Assembly: GCA_021848465.1 (NCBI GenBank)
Contig: JAJZUP010000002.1
Span: 124,001-188,000, forward strand
Source: Pseudomonadota bacterium
GTDB lineage: Bacteria > Pseudomonadota > Gammaproteobacteria > Burkholderiales > Gallionellaceae
Length of the DNA stretch: 64,000 nucleotides
Reading direction: 5' to 3'
Part shown: positions 31,439 through 40,825 of the stretch, in pieces
How positions within the stretch are numbered: the first letter of the stretch is position 1
How the letters are laid out: the number at the start of each line of letters is the position of its first letter
Program-made: the position numbers and the translations under genes
The notes under the pieces: model-generated
Databases searched by the model: none
The model's input: the letters and a program-made list of their open reading frames with translations, nothing else
Told to the model about the DNA's origin: nothing

Positions 31439-32098
31439 TCAACCACCCAGGTTGACCACATTTGGGTGCAGGCCTTGCGCTTCCAGTTTATGGCGTATTT
31501 TTTCTGCGGCGTCGTGGCTGCTGAAACCGCCGATGCGCACACGCACCTTGCCGCCCACATTTTCGGTATAGGCGTGCAGCCCCTGCTTATTCAATTTCTG
31601 CTGCAATGCCTTGGCCGACTCCGCATTCGAAAATGCCGCGACCTGCACCGCGTAACCGGAATGCGGGGCGGCATGAGTTTCGGTTTTCACCTTGGCTTCG
31701 GCCTTGGGTTTGCTTTCAGGTTTCGCGGCAGGCTGTTCGGGCTTGGTTGCGGCAGGCTGCACAGGTTCCGGCGCCACTGTCGGCGCCGGGGCCGGCGCGG
31801 GCACGACGGCCGGCTCTGCCGCAGTCACGGCAGAAACAGCCTGCGGAGCCGAGGCGGCAGTGTCGACGGCAGGAGCCGCCTCACCTTGTGCCGGCGTTGC
31901 CGCGTGGAACTCGCCAGCCTTGTCCGCGTCAGGAATGCTCAGCTCGATGTTGTTTGCCATGTTCGACGGCGGCTCGCTGTCGAACACCAGCGGCAGGATG
32001 ACCACGATGGCGGTGAACAGCGCAACCGCACCGATCAGGCGGCGACGCGCCTGTTTTTTCAGGGAGGATTCTTCTTCTGTCGTCAACTCTTTTGCCAT
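31439..32098 (-). CDS. dedD: SPOR-domain cell division protein, DedD-like
   Basis: A single-span inner-membrane protein expected at the septum, where the SPOR domain binds denuded glycan. The 219 residues comprise a short basic N-terminus, a membrane helix (GAVALFTAIVVILPLVF, about 22-38), a long Ala/Pro/Lys-rich linker (about 75-140) and a C-terminal SPOR domain (YAVQVAAFSNAESAKALQQK to the end). It sits between folC and cvpA as in many beta/gammaproteobacteria. Confidence 0.9.
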   Translation of the reverse strand: MAKELTTEEESSLKKQARRRLIGAVALFTAIVVILPLVFDSEPPSNMANNIELSIPDADKAGEFHAATPAQGEAAPAVDTAASAPQAVSAVTAAEPAVVPAPAPAPTVAPEPVQPAATKPEQPAAKPESKPKAEAKVKTETHAAPHSGYAVQVAAFSNAESAKALQQKLNKQGLHAYTENVGGKVRVRIGGFSSHDAAEKIRHKLEAQGLHPNVVNLGG

Positions 32099-32118
32099 AT
32101 TGAATATTGTTGCGCAAG

Positions 32119-33450
32119 TCAGGCGCCGCCCAATCCGCGTGCGCGCATCACATCCGCCACCGTATAGAAAGAACCGAAGGCCGCGATTCTATCATTTTCG
32201 CCCGCCCGGTTATAGGCTTCGCTCAAGGCATCGCCGACACAGGGAAAGCTCGCCACTTCCCGCACCTGAGCGGCTTGCACCAGTGCGCGCATTTCGTCGG
32301 AGCTGGCTCCGCGCGGCGCATCGATACCGGCCACCAGCCAGACATCGACCTGCGCTTGCAGCGCCTGCACCACCCCGGCAATGTCCTTGTCTTTCAGCAT
32401 CGCGCACACGGCATAGGTTTTACCGGCAAGCGGCAGCGCCGCCAGGTTGCGCGCCAGCGCACGGGCCGCGTGCGGGTTATGCGCCACATCCAGGACCAGT
32501 TGAGGCCGCCCCGGGATCACCTGGAAACGCGCCGTCAATTCGACCTCAACCAGGCCGCGCCGGATCGCTGCCATATCGACCGGCAGTTTTCCGTGCAGGG
32601 CATCCAGCACGGCCAGCACCGTGCTGGCATTATTCAACTGATATGCGCCGCGCAAGGCCGGCAGCGGCAAGGCCCGGCGCTCGCTGCCCTTCCCGTGGAA
32701 ATCCCACTGTTGCGCATGTGCGGAAAAACTGAACTGATGGCCCAGTTGCCATAATTCCGCGCCGATCTTGTCCGCCTGTGCCCGTATTGGCTGCGGCATA
32801 TCGGTATCGCCGAATACCGCCACCCGACCGGCGCGGAAAATCCCCGCCTTTTCAAACGCGATCTGCTCGCGCGTGTCGCCCAGATAATCGGTGTGATCGA
32901 TATCCACGCTGGTCACTACCGCGCAATCGGCATCGAACACATTCACCGCATCCAGCCTGCCGCCGAGGCCGACTTCGAGGATGGCGACATCCACCTTGTG
33001 CTCAATGAAACACTGCATCGCGGCAAGCGTGCCGAATTCAAAATAGGTCAGCGGAATATCAACCGTCACTTGCGACTGCCCCCTCTCCTCTCGCGAGAGG
33101 GATGAACAGCCTAAGTCCGGCAATCCCTTGCGGGCCCGCTCGATCGCCTCGAACGACGCGCACAACTCGGCATCGCCGACTTCGCGCTTGGCGATCCGCA
33201 CCCGCTCGTTGTAGCGCAGCAAATGCGGCGAGGTGTAGCAGCCCACCTTGTAGCCGGCCGCATGCAGGATGGCCTCCAGCATGGCGCAGGTGGAACCTTT
33301 GCCATTGGTGCCGCCGACAATGATGACGGGAAACGTGGGATCAAGATTGAGCCGCCGCCTGACCTGCGCCACGCGCTCCAGGCCGAGCGCGATGGTCTTC
33401 GGATGCAGCGACTCGAGGTAAGCGAGCCAATCGCCCAGAGTTTGCGGCAT
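32119..33450 (-). CDS. folC: Dihydrofolate/folylpolyglutamate synthase with repeat-encoded insertion
   Basis: Adds Glu to dihydropteroate and to folates. The 443-residue Mur-ligase-fold protein has the P-loop VGGTNGKGSTCAMLEAIL, YTSPHLLRYNERVRI, LTYFEFGTLAAMQCFI and EVGLGGRLDAVNVFDAD. Just before LTYFEFGT, where the family normally has only a few residues, about 15 extra residues (around CSSLSREERGQSQ) are encoded by a palindromic repeat. The start overlaps the accD stop by one base (TGATG). Confidence 0.95.
   Translation of the reverse strand: MPQTLGDWLAYLESLHPKTIALGLERVAQVRRRLNLDPTFPVIIVGGTNGKGSTCAMLEAILHAAGYKVGCYTSPHLLRYNERVRIAKREVGDAELCASFEAIERARKGLPDLGCSSLSREERGQSQVTVDIPLTYFEFGTLAAMQCFIEHKVDVAILEVGLGGRLDAVNVFDADCAVVTSVDIDHTDYLGDTREQIAFEKAGIFRAGRVAVFGDTDMPQPIRAQADKIGAELWQLGHQFSFSAHAQQWDFHGKGSERRALPLPALRGAYQLNNASTVLAVLDALHGKLPVDMAAIRRGLVEVELTARFQVIPGRPQLVLDVAHNPHAARALARNLAALPLAGKTYAVCAMLKDKDIAGVVQALQAQVDVWLVAGIDAPRGASSDEMRALVQAAQVREVASFPCVGDALSEAYNRAGENDRIAAFGSFYTVADVMRARGLGGA
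33081..33101. repeat. Palindromic repeat element inside folC
   Basis: CCTCTCGCGAGAGG (33087-33100) is a 14-base perfect palindrome, flanked by CCCTCT on the left and a GG on the right. The shape recalls small dispersed palindromic repeats common in beta/gammaproteobacteria. It is in frame and adds the peptide SSLSREERG to FolC. Confidence 0.65.
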
Positions 33451-34328
33451 CAGGCAGCGATAGGCGTTACGGCAGGCTGCTTGGTCAGCAAGGTAATCAG
33501 GGTGGCCAATTGGTCGCGCATTTCGCGGCGATCCACGATGCGGTCGATGTGACCGTGCTCCAGCAGGAACTCGGCACGCTGGAAGCCGTCCGGCAGGGTT
33601 TCGCGCACGGTCTGCTGGATCACGCGCGCACCGGCAAAGCCGATCAGCGCGCCGGGTTCGGCGATGACCACGTCACCCAGGAAGGCGAAGCTGGCGGAGA
33701 CGCCGCCCATGGTCGGGTCGGTCAGCACCGAAATGAACGGCAGCTTTTCCTGGCTCAACTGCGTCAGCGCGGCGCTGGTCTTGGCCATCTGCATCAGCGA
33801 CAACAGGCCTTCCTGCATGCGCGCGCCGCCGCTGGCGGAGAAGCAGATGAACGGGCATTTCTGCTCCAGCGCCACCTGCACACCGCGCACGAAACGCTCG
33901 CCGGCCACCGAGCCCATCGAGCCGCCCATGAAGGTGAATTCGAACGCCGCGGCCACCACCGGCAAGGCGTGGATACTGCCTTGCAACACCACTACGGAAT
34001 CGTCCTCGCCGGTGTTGCGCTTCGCATCCACCAGGCGGTCGCTGTACTTCTTCTGGTCCTTGAATTTGAGCGTATCGACCGGCAGCACTTCGGAACCGAT
34101 CTCGAAGCGGCCCTCGTGATCCAGCAGCCCGTCCAGGCGGGTGCGCGCGGTGATGCGGTTGTGGTGGCTGCATTTCGGGCAGACGTTGAAATTCTTGTCC
34201 AGGTCGGCGTGGTACAGCACCGCCTGGCAGGAGGGGCACTTGTGCCACAGGCCGTCCGGAACGCTCTTCTTTTCTTCGCCGTCGCGGCGCTTGATCTTCG
34301 GGGGCAACAGTTTCTGGAACCAGCTCAT
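33450..34328 (-). CDS. accD: Acetyl-CoA carboxylase carboxyltransferase subunit beta
   Basis: With AccA, transfers CO2 from carboxybiotin to acetyl-CoA, making malonyl-CoA for fatty acids. The 292-residue protein has the N-terminal zinc ribbon CPSC...CPKC and the crotonase-like domain with [20 protein letters not shown] and [20 protein letters not shown]. It lies between trpA and folC, a gene order common in proteobacteria (trpFBA-accD-folC), with about 54 bases to trpA. Confidence 0.97.
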   Translation of the reverse strand: MSWFQKLLPPKIKRRDGEEKKSVPDGLWHKCPSCQAVLYHADLDKNFNVCPKCSHHNRITARTRLDGLLDHEGRFEIGSEVLPVDTLKFKDQKKYSDRLVDAKRNTGEDDSVVVLQGSIHALPVVAAAFEFTFMGGSMGSVAGERFVRGVQVALEQKCPFICFSASGGARMQEGLLSLMQMAKTSAALTQLSQEKLPFISVLTDPTMGGVSASFAFLGDVVIAEPGALIGFAGARVIQQTVRETLPDGFQRAEFLLEHGHIDRIVDRREMRDQLATLITLLTKQPAVTPIAA

Positions 34329-34382
34329 GGTGTACTCTCCTCGTTAACTTTTCTTCCTGCGCGTATCGGTAAGCACAGGTTG

Positions 34383-35180
34383 CTATTGATCGATTGCCTG
34401 TCTCAGCTCTTTGACCAGCTTGCCGACATTGGCCGCCACATCCTGCGCACCGGATTTCTCCACTTCCTGCACGATGCGACTGCCCACCACCACGCCGTCG
34501 CACAAGGCGCTCACCGCCTTCGCCGTCGCCGCGTCGCGGATGCCGAAGCCGACGCCGATCGGCAGTTTGATATGCTTGCGCAGTTGCGGCATTTTCTGTT
34601 CGATGGCCGACAGGTCGAGATTGCCCGCACCGGTCACCCCCTTGAGCGAAACGTAATACACATAGCCGCGCGCCAGCTTCGCCACCTGTGCGATACGCGC
34701 CTCATTGGTGGTCGGCGCCAGCAGGAAGATCGGCGCAATATTGTGACGCTGCAGATGTTCGAACGCCTCGTGGCTTTCTTCCGGCGGGAAATCCACCGTC
34801 AGCGCACCGTCCACGCCCACCTCGGCGCAACGCTGCGCGAACGTCTCCCAGCCCATCGCCTCGATCGGGTTGCCGTAGCCCATCAAGACCACCGGGGTCG
34901 CCGTGTCCTGCTTGCGGAACTCGGCCACCATGCCCAGCACGCCGCGCAGGCTCATGCCGTTTGCCAATGCGCGCTCGGAAGCGCGCTGGATGGTCGGGCC
35001 GTCGGCCATCGGATCGGAGAACGGTACCCCCAGCTCGATCACGTCCGCCCCGGCCTGCACCAGCGCATGCATCAGCGGCACGGTGAGTTGCTGCGACGGG
35101 TCCCCGGCAGTGATAAATGGGATCAGCGCCTTGCGCTTCTGCTGCTGCAGTTTTGCGAAAACGGTATCGATGCGACTCAT
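34383..35180 (-). CDS. trpA: Tryptophan synthase alpha subunit
   Basis: Cleaves indole-3-glycerol phosphate to indole and G3P, passing indole to TrpB. The 265-residue TIM barrel has [13 protein letters not shown], the catalytic Glu in [13 protein letters not shown], the catalytic Asp in MADGP and the phosphate site [12 protein letters not shown]. Its start overlaps the trpB stop by 4 bases (ATGA). Confidence 0.97.
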   Translation of the reverse strand: MSRIDTVFAKLQQQKRKALIPFITAGDPSQQLTVPLMHALVQAGADVIELGVPFSDPMADGPTIQRASERALANGMSLRGVLGMVAEFRKQDTATPVVLMGYGNPIEAMGWETFAQRCAEVGVDGALTVDFPPEESHEAFEHLQRHNIAPIFLLAPTTNEARIAQVAKLARGYVYYVSLKGVTGAGNLDLSAIEQKMPQLRKHIKLPIGVGFGIRDAATAKAVSALCDGVVVGSRIVQEVEKSGAQDVAANVGKLVKELRQAIDQ

Positions 35181-36376
35181 AGCGTGATGCCTTTAATCTT
35201 TGCCACGGTGTTCATGTCCTTGTCGCCGCGGCCGGACAGGTTCACCAGCAGCACCTTGTCCTTGCCCATGCCCGGCGCGATCTTGATCGCATGCGCCAAT
35301 GCATGGCTGGATTCCAGCGCGGGGATGATGCCCTCGTAACGACACAGCGCGTCGAATGCCGCAATGGCCTCGTCGTCGTTGATCGCAACGTATTGCGCGC
35401 GGCCGATGTCCTTCAGCAGGCAGTGCTCGGGGCCGACGCCGGGGTAGTCCAGACCGGCGGAGATCGAGTGCGTCTCGATGATCTGGCCGTTTTCGTCCTG
35501 CATCAGGTACACCTTGTTGCCGTGCAGCACGCCGACCTTGGCATTCGCCGTCAGCGGCGCGGCATGGGAGCCGCTGGCAATGCCATGCCCGCCGGCTTCG
35601 ACGCCGATCAGTTGCACATTCGGCACTTCGATATAAGGATGGAACATGCCGATGGCATTGGAGCCGCCGCCCACCGCCGCCAGCACGGCGTCCGGCTGAC
35701 GGCCGATCATCTCATGCATCTGCACCTTGGCTTCGTTGCCGATCACGCACTGGAAATCGCGCACCAGCATCGGGTACGGGTGCGGGCCGGCAGCCGTGCC
35801 GAAAATGTAGAAGGTCGATTCGACGTTGGTCACCCAGTCGCGGATGGCTTCATTGCAGGCATCCTTAAGCGTCTTGGAGCCGCTCTCGACGGGAACCACG
35901 GTCGCACCGAGCAGCTTCATGCGAAACACGTTGGGCGCCTGGCGCTGCACGTCTTCCGCCCCCATGTACACCACGCACTCCATGCCGAAACGTGCAGCCA
36001 CGGTGGCGGTCGCCACACCGTGCATGCCGGCGCCGGTCTCCGCGATCACGCGCTTCTTGCCCATGCGTTTCGCCAGCAGCGCCTGGCCGATGGCGTTGTT
36101 GATCTTGTGCGCGCCGGTGTGGTTCAGGTCTTCGCGCTTCAGGTAGATCTGCGCCCCGCCCAATTGTTCGGACAGGCGCTTGGCGTGATATACCGGGCTG
36201 GGACGGCCGACGTAATGCTTCAACTCGTATTCGAATTCGGCCTTGAATTCGGGATCGTCGCGGAAACGCAGGTACTGGTCGCGCAACTCCTCCACCGCGG
36301 GAATCAGCGTCTCGGCCATGTAGATGCCGCCGAATGGGCCGAAGTGGCCGTCTTTATCTGGATAACTGTAAGTCAA
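35177..36376 (-). CDS. trpB: Tryptophan synthase beta subunit
   Basis: PLP enzyme joining indole and serine to tryptophan. The 399-residue product has [16 protein letters not shown], the PLP Lys in [36 protein letters not shown] and [11 protein letters not shown] choose TTG at 36376 (reading [17 protein letters not shown]). It has an AGAGG 9 bases upstream and fits the family length; the longer frame upstream lies within trpF and shows no conserved residues. It overlaps trpF by 23 bases. Confidence 0.95.
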   Translation of the reverse strand: MTYSYPDKDGHFGPFGGIYMAETLIPAVEELRDQYLRFRDDPEFKAEFEYELKHYVGRPSPVYHAKRLSEQLGGAQIYLKREDLNHTGAHKINNAIGQALLAKRMGKKRVIAETGAGMHGVATATVAARFGMECVVYMGAEDVQRQAPNVFRMKLLGATVVPVESGSKTLKDACNEAIRDWVTNVESTFYIFGTAAGPHPYPMLVRDFQCVIGNEAKVQMHEMIGRQPDAVLAAVGGGSNAIGMFHPYIEVPNVQLIGVEAGGHGIASGSHAAPLTANAKVGVLHGNKVYLMQDENGQIIETHSISAGLDYPGVGPEHCLLKDIGRAQYVAINDDEAIAAFDALCRYEGIIPALESSHALAHAIKIAPGMGKDKVLLVNLSGRGDKDMNTVAKIKGITL

Positions 36377-36986
36377 CGTCTTTAACCTCTTTGATGAACG
36401 CGGCGACCTTCGCCGCATCCTTGATTCCTTTTGCCGCCTCGACACCGCTGGACACGTCCACCGCATACGGCCGCACCTGCCTGACGGCCTCGGCTACATT
36501 GCCGGGATGCAACCCACCGGACAGGATCACCGGCAACGGCAAATCGCGCGGGATCAACGCCCAGTCGAACGACTCGCCGGTGCCGCCCGGCGTGCCTTCG
36601 ACGTAGGCATCCAGCAGCAAGCCCTGCGCCCCGGCATAACGGGCCGCGCATTCTACCAAATTCACCCCCGGCTTGACGCGAATTGCTTTCAGCCAGGGTT
36701 TGCCGAACTGCGCGCAGAATTCCGGCGTCTCATCGCCGTGAAACTGCAATACGTCCAGCGCCACCTGCGCCAGCACCTCACGCACATATTCCGGCGCCGG
36801 GTTCACAAACAAGCCCACCACCGTGACGAACGGCGGCACGCTGCGCGCCAGTTGCGCGGCCTGCGCCGTTGCCACATGGCGCGGGCTTTTTTCGTAAAAC
36901 ACCAGGCCGAGCGCATCGGCGCCACTGTTTGCGACGGCCTGCACATCCTGCACGCGGGTCAGCCCGCAAATCTTGATCCGGGTCAT
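36354..36986 (-). CDS. trpF: Phosphoribosylanthranilate isomerase
   Basis: Third step of tryptophan synthesis from anthranilate. The 210-residue TIM barrel starts [17 protein letters not shown] with the catalytic Cys. It has [12 protein letters not shown] and the catalytic Asp in [20 protein letters not shown], then [18 protein letters not shown] at 36986 is the family start. It is the first of trpF-trpB-trpA; trpE/G/C/D are not in the window. Confidence 0.96.
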   Translation of the reverse strand: MTRIKICGLTRVQDVQAVANSGADALGLVFYEKSPRHVATAQAAQLARSVPPFVTVVGLFVNPAPEYVREVLAQVALDVLQFHGDETPEFCAQFGKPWLKAIRVKPGVNLVECAARYAGAQGLLLDAYVEGTPGGTGESFDWALIPRDLPLPVILSGGLHPGNVAEAVRQVRPYAVDVSSGVEAAKGIKDAAKVAAFIKEVKDVDLQLSR

Positions 36987-37108
36987 GGTGCAACCTAGTG
37001 AAAAGAGGCGGCATTGTAAAAGCAATTGCAGCCGCCACCAAATCGGCTTACCGAGCCCGCTGCGCTGCTTTAGAATCCCGCTGCATCTGCCCAACCCGGA
37101 GACCCTTC

Positions 37109-37678
37109 ATGACCTCAGCCCTCATCCTGCTCGGCATTGCCGCTGTCGCGCTGATTTACGGCATCAGCCTGTACAACCACCTGGTGCAGCTCAAGCACGG
37201 CGTTGCCAAAGCCTGGGCCAATATCGACGTGCTGCTCAAGCAGCGCCACGATGAACTGCCGAAGCTGGTCGAGGTATGCAAACAATACAAACAGTTCGAG
37301 CAGGAAACCCTGCAACGCGTCATCACGGCACGCTCTCAGGTACAGGCTGCCCGCGAAGGCCAGGATATTGCCGCGCTGAGCAAGGCCGAAGGCGCGATGC
37401 GCGCCAGCCTGGGCGGACTGTTTGCGGTGGCGGAAGCCTATCCGGAGCTGAAATCGAACGAACATTTCATGCAGTTGCAAACCCGCATCAGCGGGCTGGA
37501 AAACGGCATCGCCGACCGCCGCGAGCTGTACAACGAATCCGTCAACATCTTCAACTTCAGCATCGAGCAGTTCCCGGCCGTGCTGATCGCCAACCTGCTC
37601 GGCTTTTCCGGCAAGCCGCTGCTGGAATTCGCCAGCGCCGAAAAGGCCGACGTTGACCTGAAGGCCCTGTTCAAATAG
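37109..37678 (+). CDS. lemA: LemA family membrane-anchored protein
   Basis: A 189-residue protein with an N-terminal membrane helix (LILLGIAAVALIYGISLYN) and a mostly helical domain. Family motifs include QRHDELPKLVEVCKQY, LSKAEGAMRASLGGLFAVAEAYPELKSNE and ENGIADRRELYNESVNIFN. The function of LemA is not established. ATG at 37109 has CGGAGA upstream. The next gene, a GIDE-like membrane protein, follows after 11 bases, a recurring pairing in proteobacteria. Confidence 0.9.
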   Translation: MTSALILLGIAAVALIYGISLYNHLVQLKHGVAKAWANIDVLLKQRHDELPKLVEVCKQYKQFEQETLQRVITARSQVQAAREGQDIAALSKAEGAMRASLGGLFAVAEAYPELKSNEHFMQLQTRISGLENGIADRRELYNESVNIFNFSIEQFPAVLIANLLGFSGKPLLEFASAEKADVDLKALFK

Positions 37679-37689
37679 CCGGGTATAAC

Positions 37690-38577
37690 GTGTTTGCCTC
37701 GCTGCGGCAGCAATACGCGCAACTCATTACCTCCGGTGCGCAGCTGTTGCTGCTCCTCGTCGGCGCGCAGTTCCACAGCGCCACCGTCTGGCTGTGGTGC
37801 CTGTCCGCCATGGCCCTGGTCAGCGTTGCAGCCTGGTACTCCGCATTACAACGCTGGCGCGCCATCAGCGGCACGCCGACCTCGAAAATAGCCTCCGCCG
37901 CGCAAGGCTATGTCGAACTGCTCGGCAAGGGGCGCAACCTGGATGACGCCCCGGTGCTGAGCGAGCTGACTGCGCTGCCTTGTCTCTGGTACCGCTACAA
38001 GATCGAGCGCAAGAACCACAAAAACGAGTGGCACACCGAAAGCAGCGGCGAGAGCGACATGCCGTTCCTGCTCGACGACGGCAGTGCGGCCTGCATCGTG
38101 GACCCGGCCGGTGCGGAAATCATCACCCAAAACTGCGACACCTGGGTCAAGAACGACTACCGCTACACCGAATGGAAGCTGCTCAATATCGACACGCTCT
38201 ATGCCATCGGCGAATTCAGGACCGCGGGCGGCAGCACCGAGGCGCGCACCCACAGGGAGGAAATCAGGGCGATACTGGCGGAATGGAAACAGGACATGCC
38301 GGAACTGCACCGCTGTTTCGATTTGAACCAGGACGGCGAACTGGACATGAACGAATGGGAACTGGCACGCCGCGCTGCCAAACGCGAAGCGGAAAAGCGG
38401 CTGGCGCAGGCGCGTTCCGCGCCGGACCAGCATTACCTGCTGCGCCCCGGCGATGGCCGCCTGTATCTGATCAGCAATTTGTCTCCGGCCAAACTGGCCC
38501 GCCGCTATGCGATCTGGGCCTGGCTGCACCTGCTGATCTTCATCGGCGCACTCGCGGCAATCAGCTGGCTGCTATAG
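37690..38577 (+). CDS. GIDE-domain membrane protein with an EF-hand loop
   Basis: The 295-residue product has two N-terminal membrane helices (about 15-50), a GIDE/BAM-like domain (LTALPCLWYRYKIERK onward) and a C-terminal helix (LLIFIGALAAISWLL). No RING finger is present, so the E3-ligase label of eukaryotic relatives does not apply. Around residues 212-225 is a complete EF-hand loop, DLNQDGELDMNEWE, with acidic or Asn residues at positions 1, 3, 5, 9 and 12. The GTG start is 11 bases after lemA. Function unknown; calcium binding is an inference. Confidence 0.75.
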   Translation: MFASLRQQYAQLITSGAQLLLLLVGAQFHSATVWLWCLSAMALVSVAAWYSALQRWRAISGTPTSKIASAAQGYVELLGKGRNLDDAPVLSELTALPCLWYRYKIERKNHKNEWHTESSGESDMPFLLDDGSAACIVDPAGAEIITQNCDTWVKNDYRYTEWKLLNIDTLYAIGEFRTAGGSTEARTHREEIRAILAEWKQDMPELHRCFDLNQDGELDMNEWELARRAAKREAEKRLAQARSAPDQHYLLRPGDGRLYLISNLSPAKLARRYAIWAWLHLLIFIGALAAISWLL

Positions 38578-38587
38578 CGGCTGGCGC

Positions 38588-40498
38588 TTATTTCGCGCCT
38601 TTCGCCTCCAGCGCTTCCCAGCGCGTCATCAAATCCAGCAAGGCCTCCTCGATTTCCGCCGCACGCTGCTGCATCTGGCGCGCCTGGGCCGGTTTGTCGC
38701 GGTACAGCGTGCCGCCGCCCAGGGCAGCGGCGATGTCTTCCTGCTCGCGCTCCAGTGTTTCAATGCGCAACGGCAACTCGTCCAGCTCCTTCTGTTCCTT
38801 GAAGCTCAGCTTGATGCTGGGCGCCTTGGCCTTGTCCGGCTGCGCTTTGGGTGGAGCCTTGGGCGCGGCAGCGGGCGCGGTTTTCTGCGCCTGTTCGAAT
38901 TGCTTCACGCGCACCCAGTCCTCGTAGCCGCCGACATACTCCATCAGCTTGCCGTCGCCTTCGAAGGCGATCACCTGCGTCACCACGTTATCGAGGAACG
39001 AGCGATCGTGGCTGACCAGGAACAGTGTGCCGTCGTAACTGGCGAGCATCTCCTCCAGCAGCTCCAGCGTCTCGATGTCGAGGTCGTTGGTCGGCTCGTC
39101 CAGCACCAGCACGTTGGCCGGGCGCGTGAACAGGCGCGCCAGCAGCAGGCGGTTGCGCTCGCCGCCGGAACAGCTCTTCACCGGCGAACGCGCGCGCTCC
39201 GGCGCAAACAGGAAGTCGCCGAGATACGAGATGACATGCTTCTTCACCCCGCCGATCTCGATGTAGTCCGCGCCCGGGCTGATCGTATCGGCCAGCGTCG
39301 CATTGTCGTCGAGCTGCGCGCGCAACTGGTCGAAGTAAGCCACACTGAGCTTGGTGCCAAGCTTCACATTGCCGCTGTCCGGCGACATCTCGCCGAGGAT
39401 GATCTTCAGCAACGTGCTCTTGCCTGCACCGTTCGGGCCGAGCAGGCCGATCTTGTCGCCGCGCTGGATGCGGCAGGAAAAATCGCGGATCACCGGCTTG
39501 CCGCCAAACGCCTTGCTGACGTGGGTCAGCTCCGCCACCAGTTTGCCGGAACGTTCGCCGGTATCCAGGCTCATCTCAACCGTACCCACCTTTTCGCGCC
39601 GCGCCGCGCGCTCCAGCCGCAACGACTCAAGCCTGCGCACACGGCCTTCGTTGCGCGTACGGCGCGCTTCCACGCCCTTGCGTATCCACACCTCTTCCTG
39701 CGCCAGCACCTTGTCGAACTTGGCGTTCACCACCGCCTCGTCGGCCAGCATGCGCTCCTTGATGCGCTGGTAAGCGGAGAAATTCCCCGGGAACGAGGCC
39801 AGTTTGCCGCGATCCAGTTCGACGATGCGTGTCACCACGTTGTCGAGGAAACGGCGATCGTGGGTCACCAGCAGCACGCTGCCGCGGAAAGTATTCAGCA
39901 GCCCTTCCAGCCACTCGATCGAATCGAAATCCAGATGGTTGGTCGGCTCATCGAGGATCAGCACCTCCGGCTCGGCCACCAGCGCCTGCGCCAGCGCCAC
40001 GCGCTTGCGCACCCCGCCGGAAAGCGCGCCGACAATCGCATTCGCATCCAGTCCCAGCTTGGCAATCGCGGTCTCGATACGCGCCTGCACCGCCCAGCCA
40101 TCCTGCGCCTCCAGTTGCGTCTGCAAATGCTGCATGCGCTCCAGCAACGCCTCATGGTCCGCATCCGGTTCGGCCAGTTGATGCGACAGGTGATGGTAGT
40201 CCTTGATGATCTGCTGCAATTCGCCCAGCCCGGCGGCCACCGCATCGAACACGGTCGCTTCTGCATCCAGCGGCGGCTCCTGGCTGACAAAGCAGATGCG
40301 CGTGCCGGGCTGTCGCCACACAATGCCGTCCTCCAGGTTTTCCTGCCCGGCCAGCACGCGCAGCAAGCTGGACTTGCCGCCGCCGTTGCGGCCGATCAGG
40401 CCGACACGCTCCCCCTCATCGAGCTGGAAATCAACATGGTCGAGCAGTGCGACATGCCCGAAGGCAAGCGCGGCGTTATTCAGCGTAATGTATGGCAT
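38588..40498 (-). CDS. uup: ABC-F family ATPase, Uup type
   Basis: Soluble double-ABC protein of the ribosome-associated ABC-F family. The 636 residues contain NBD1 (Walker A GRNGGGKSS, signature LSGGVRKRVALAQAL, DEPTNHLDF), a linker with many Arg residues, and NBD2 (GPNGAGKST, signature CSGGERNRLLLARLF, DEPTNDLDIETLE). A C-terminal coiled coil begins near residue 560 after an Ala/Pro/Lys linker, as in Uup. It converges with the plus-strand GIDE-like gene. Confidence 0.93.
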   Translation of the reverse strand: MPYITLNNAALAFGHVALLDHVDFQLDEGERVGLIGRNGGGKSSLLRVLAGQENLEDGIVWRQPGTRICFVSQEPPLDAEATVFDAVAAGLGELQQIIKDYHHLSHQLAEPDADHEALLERMQHLQTQLEAQDGWAVQARIETAIAKLGLDANAIVGALSGGVRKRVALAQALVAEPEVLILDEPTNHLDFDSIEWLEGLLNTFRGSVLLVTHDRRFLDNVVTRIVELDRGKLASFPGNFSAYQRIKERMLADEAVVNAKFDKVLAQEEVWIRKGVEARRTRNEGRVRRLESLRLERAARREKVGTVEMSLDTGERSGKLVAELTHVSKAFGGKPVIRDFSCRIQRGDKIGLLGPNGAGKSTLLKIILGEMSPDSGNVKLGTKLSVAYFDQLRAQLDDNATLADTISPGADYIEIGGVKKHVISYLGDFLFAPERARSPVKSCSGGERNRLLLARLFTRPANVLVLDEPTNDLDIETLELLEEMLASYDGTLFLVSHDRSFLDNVVTQVIAFEGDGKLMEYVGGYEDWVRVKQFEQAQKTAPAAAPKAPPKAQPDKAKAPSIKLSFKEQKELDELPLRIETLEREQEDIAAALGGGTLYRDKPAQARQMQQRAAEIEEALLDLMTRWEALEAKGAK

Positions 40499-40592
40499 CG
40501 GGCGTATTCAGCAATTCAGTGAAGCCCCGGAGATATTTTTTCGCGGGGCGGGATTAAGCAGGCCGGCATTTTACGTTAGAATGCGCGCCGCT

Positions 40593-40667
40593 GCCCCGGT
40601 AGTTAAATGGATATAATAAGCCCCTCCTAAGGGCTAGTTACAGGTTCGATTCCCGTCCGGGGTACCA
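40593..40667 (+). tRNA. tRNA-Arg (anticodon CCT)
   Basis: The acceptor stem GCCCCGG pairs with CCGGGGT. The anticodon arm is AGCCC-CTCCTAA-GGGCT, giving anticodon CCT (codon AGG). The T arm contains GGTTCGATTCC, and the 3' CCA is encoded. TAGAAT 11 bases upstream may be its -10. This tRNA is a frequent integration site for islands, and an AT-richer gene patch follows. Confidence 0.97.
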
Positions 40668-40825
40668 GCTTTCCTCCCGCCAGATACACCCTCCATTACA
40701 TTGCCGCCCCGGCAAAGATAGCCCCCCACCACTGCAAAAGTAATTGCACTTCATCGGCCATAGCGCTCAACGCAAGCGTGGTCAGATGACGACTGCTTTA
40801 CACAAAACTTCGGACACTCTTGACC

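Noticed and set aside
38900-40522. Plus-strand open frame of about 540 codons opposite uup
   Set aside because: Lies wholly over a clear ABC-F gene and has no recognisable protein features.
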